Positions 61,946 to 64,000 of a DNA stretch of 64,000 nt are shown piece after piece. Origin of the DNA: Pedobacter sp. Leaf41 (GTDB taxonomy: Bacteria; Bacteroidota; Bacteroidia; Sphingobacteriales; Sphingobacteriaceae); NCBI RefSeq assembly GCF_001422545.1, contig NZ_LMLE01000009.1:1-64000 (forward strand), in the 5' to 3' direction. Position 1 is the stretch's first letter. Every line of letters starts with the position of its first letter. The translations under genes and the position numbers were made by a program. The notes under the pieces are model-generated. The model saw nothing but the letters and a program-made list of their open reading frames with translations, made no database searches and was not told the origin of the DNA.

Positions 61946-61953
61946 TATATTTG
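61946..61953 (+). promoter_or_regulatory. -7 element of the cold-shock gene
   Basis: TATATTTG matches TAnnTTTG exactly, 52 bases before the ATG at 62005, leaving a leader of about 45 bases. No clear -33 TTTG at the expected spacing. Confidence 0.45.
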
Positions 61954-62004
61954 TATAAATCTCTGTTTCCACTCACCTTAAAAACAAAAAACAATTAAAT
62001 ATAT

Positions 62005-62457
62005 ATGGCTAAATCTCAGGCAACATACAGTAAAAAAGAGAACGAAAAAAAACGATTAAAAAAACAAAAAGACAAACAAGAGAAAAAAGAAGAGCGTCAA
62101 TCTAATGCTAAAAAAGGCTTAGCGCTTGAAGAAATGTTTGCATACGTTGATGAAAACGGTAACATTTCCTCTACTCCACCAGATCCGAAAAAGAAAAAGG
62201 TTTTCAATATTGAGGATGTTCAAATTGGCATTACAAGACAAGAAGACATTATCGATGAAAATCCGGTTAAAAAAGGAACAGTAACTTTCTTTAACGATAG
62301 CAAAGGTTACGGTTTTATTAAAAACACTGAAACTCAAGATAGTATTTTTGTTCACGCGAATGGTTGCGTAACGCAAATCAAAGAAGGCGATAAAGTAACT
62401 TTCGAGGTAGAAATGGGTCAAAAAGGACCAACTGCAGTTAAGGTTTCTAAAGTTTAG
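62005..62457 (+). CDS. cold-shock-domain protein with Lys-rich N-terminus
   Basis: A 150-residue protein. Residues 1-35 are very rich in Lys, Glu and Gln (KKENEKKRLKKQKDKQEKKE), a likely RNA-binding basic tail. Residues 36-85 are a linker, and 86-150 form a cold-shock domain: KKGTVTFFNDSKGYGFIKN and DSIFVHANG carry the RNP1 and RNP2 aromatic sites. It probably binds single-stranded RNA as a chaperone. About twice the length of ordinary CspA proteins. Confidence 0.92.
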   Translation: MAKSQATYSKKENEKKRLKKQKDKQEKKEERQSNAKKGLALEEMFAYVDENGNISSTPPDPKKKKVFNIEDVQIGITRQEDIIDENPVKKGTVTFFNDSKGYGFIKNTETQDSIFVHANGCVTQIKEGDKVTFEVEMGQKGPTAVKVSKV

Positions 62458-62770
62458 TTCTCACTCAGCCCCATACTCGGGCATTGTAAAAATTCTGCAG
62501 ATCAATTTCTGCTGCGCAAGGTTTTATAAAATATATAATTCCGTCTATTTAAGCATAGAACCTAGCGCATATTTTTTCCTTTCAACAGCTTATAATGTCA
62601 GGAACTAGCATTTATTTCGCTAATGCTATTGCGTACACTATATTTTTTTAACAATAATATCGATAAACATAAAATAAACGGACGGCAGTTCTTATTTTTA
62701 TCGCGACGAATTTTAAAGGAACCTTTTTCAGCATTATCTAAATAATAGTTGAAAGCCTAAAAATAATAAA
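62458..62770. other. 313-base gap without recognised features
   Basis: AT-rich sequence between the cold-shock and cupin genes. Only a small hairpin, GCCC/GGGC at about 62470-62484, was noted; no promoter or repeat is convincing. Confidence 0.4.
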
Positions 62771-63118
62771 ATGAACTTTAAAGATTTAGCTAACAAAACC
62801 TTAATTAGTGATAACGATTTAGACTGGCAAGAATTAGGTGCCGGTATTAAGCGTAAGGTAATGCCTTTTGATGATCATCTGATGTTGGTGAAGGTCGAAT
62901 TCGAGAAGGATGCCATTGGTTCGCTTCATAATCATCCGCATTTGCAACTCAGTTATGTAGCAAAAGGAAGTTTTGAAGTTACTATAGGCGATGAGAAAAA
63001 AATCCTTAATGAAGGAGATGTATTCTTCGCACCGTCAAATGTTTTTCATGGTGTAGTTTGCTTAGAGGCTGGTTTATTAATCGATATTTTCAATCCACAC
63101 CGTGAAGATTTCTTGTAA
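62771..63118 (+). CDS. small cupin-domain protein
   Basis: A 115-residue single cupin. The first motif is GSLHNHPHLQLSYVAKGSFEV at about 56-76 (His residues for a metal) and the second GDVFFAPSNVFHGVVC at about 91-106. Such proteins bind or isomerise small ligands; the role is unknown. Convergent with the DUF4230 gene, 18 bases apart. Confidence 0.88.
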   Translation: MNFKDLANKTLISDNDLDWQELGAGIKRKVMPFDDHLMLVKVEFEKDAIGSLHNHPHLQLSYVAKGSFEVTIGDEKKILNEGDVFFAPSNVFHGVVCLEAGLLIDIFNPHREDFL

Positions 63119-63136
63119 ATAAACTTGCTATTAAGT

Positions 63137-63697
63137 TCACTCAAAAGTTAACCTAACATTTTTGTACCCCAATCCCTCAATTATTGGTTTTAGCACATTT
63201 GTTGCATTGGTTTTAGTCTGTTTCAAAATATCCGATTTTTTTACTTCGGCAGTGATCTGTTTTTCCGCAGCCTTGTAAGCTTCATCCACTAAACCTGCTT
63301 CTCTAAAAAAGGCCATCTTGGTATCGTATACCCTTGAATTTTTGTGGTCAATTTTTACATAGCAAATCTCTGGCTGTGGTAAATTTACTACAGCTGTATC
63401 TGCTGTTACTTCAATATCGTCCTTTGTTATTTTTGTAAGGTCGATACATCCAACAGCCTCTGCTTTGACAATAAGTAACACACTTGCTTCAGGTAAAAAA
63501 TCTGTTTTGTTTTTATGTTCAAGTACATCACTAATTTGATAACGAACCAGCTCTAACTTACCTATGGCCTCTATTTTCTCTACTAAAAGCTGATGTTTGC
63601 TTTCTACGGATGTACTGATGCTGAACTTTTTTGAGATAAAGAAATAACCTGCAATCAATAAAATTAACCAGGGTAAAACTCTAAAAAATACTCTCAT
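63137..63697 (-). CDS. DUF4230 membrane-anchored protein
   Basis: A 186-residue protein with one N-terminal membrane segment (about 7-23) and a DUF4230 body: IEAIGKLELVRYQISDVLEHK, then VGCIDLTKITKDDIEV and VNLPQPEICYVKIDH. The family is widespread in Bacteroidota and without assigned function. It probably faces the periplasm. Confidence 0.85.
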   Translation of the reverse strand: MRVFFRVLPWLILLIAGYFFISKKFSISTSVESKHQLLVEKIEAIGKLELVRYQISDVLEHKNKTDFLPEASVLLIVKAEAVGCIDLTKITKDDIEVTADTAVVNLPQPEICYVKIDHKNSRVYDTKMAFFREAGLVDEAYKAAEKQITAEVKKSDILKQTKTNATNVLKPIIEGLGYKNVRLTFE

Positions 63698-63829
63698 TGT
63701 GGCGATGTTTTAATTCAATTTTAAATGTTGTTCATTACCCTTTAAACAATTATTAATCCACATTGTGTTTTGCAGCATTTTTGGCAGTTGTTTTGTATTA
63801 CGCAAAGCACACAAATAAAACTAATCAAA

Positions 63830-64000
63830 ATGAAAAAATTTACTATCCTAATGCTTTGCATTGTCACACTAGGTTTGGCATCTTGCAAGAAAGAAACTTT
63901 AGTTCAAACTGCACCTAATAGAACGGTGATATTTGATGTTAATCCTAATCGGTGGGTTTTCGACAACGGAAAATACTATCTTGACTTAGATATCGCTGAA
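63830..64000 (+). CDS. lipoprotein, cut by the window end
   Basis: ATG at 63830 opens a frame of 57 codons that is still open at 64000. MKKFTILMLCIVTLGLASC19 is a lipoprotein signal, followed by KKETLVQ, and the visible mature part (NRWVFDNGKYYLDLDIAE) is too short to name a family. Confidence 0.8.
   Translation, partial: MKKFTILMLCIVTLGLASCKKETLVQTAPNRTVIFDVNPNRWVFDNGKYYLDLDIAE

Overview
The window is an AT-rich chromosomal segment of a Bacteroidota bacterium, most likely a Sphingobacteriaceae member close to Pedobacter. The evidence is a SusC/SusD/SusE outer-membrane system, lipoproteins ending in SCKK at the lipobox, -7 promoter elements of the TAnnTTTG type, an almost general lack of Shine-Dalgarno sequences, flexirubin-free carotenoid genes (crtI, crtZ, fused lycopene cyclase), FabV, and many short dispersed palindromes typical of this phylum. 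Genus placement is inference from gene content.

Layout. (1) 221-18666, minus strand: a starch/maltodextrin utilisation locus. A LacI-type regulator (17641-18666) lies upstream of susC-susD-susE (outer-membrane capture and import), a SusA-like GH13 enzyme, beta-phosphoglucomutase, GH65 maltose phosphorylase, a second GH13, an inner-membrane MFS sugar carrier and a third, lipoprotein GH13; an ECF sigma gene follows. Together they cut starch at the surface and in the periplasm, import maltose and split it by phosphorolysis to glucose and glucose-6-phosphate. Two perfect palindromes before susC and a third copy inside the SusA-like gene are the probable LacI operators. (2) 18968-28016: mixed housekeeping and stress genes (receiver-only regulator, DNA polymerase IV, SulP transporter, LuxR regulator, DUF808 membrane protein, small heat-shock protein, PfkB kinase). 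(3) 28024-28258: two identical tRNA-Asn genes. (4) 28374-35581: Asp/Glu racemase, cytochrome b5-like protein, a dispersed carotenoid set without crtB, an ECF sigma factor, murB. (5) 35753-42192: TetR regulator and a complete TolC-MFP-RND efflux operon. (6) 42455-46758: a putative metal hydrolase, a toxin-antitoxin pair with a broken toxin, an MFS carrier and a beta-propeller lipoprotein. (7) 47223-64000: lipoamide dehydrogenase, HAD phosphatase, phytase-like lipoprotein, CocE hydrolase, M1 peptidase, GIN-domain protein, outer-membrane proteins, fabV, GNAT, cold-shock protein, cupin, DUF4230, and a lipoprotein cut by the window end.

Non-coding structure is the most unusual part. Between genes, and twice inside gene starts, there are (a) arrays of degenerate 7-bp units that keep register for up to twelve units, each array with its own consensus; (b) a palindromic element family whose two best copies differ by compensatory changes in both stems; (c) several other inverted-repeat families (24-bp perfect arms, CCCCACCC/GGGGAGGG elements, GGTCTGTG hairpins). 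Parts of the coding starts of pgmB and of one GH13 gene are made of such repeats. A promoter-plus-terminator unit after crtI may be a small RNA.

No CRISPR array, transposase, integrase, phage module or defence system was recognised. All family names are from reading the sequences; no database search was run.
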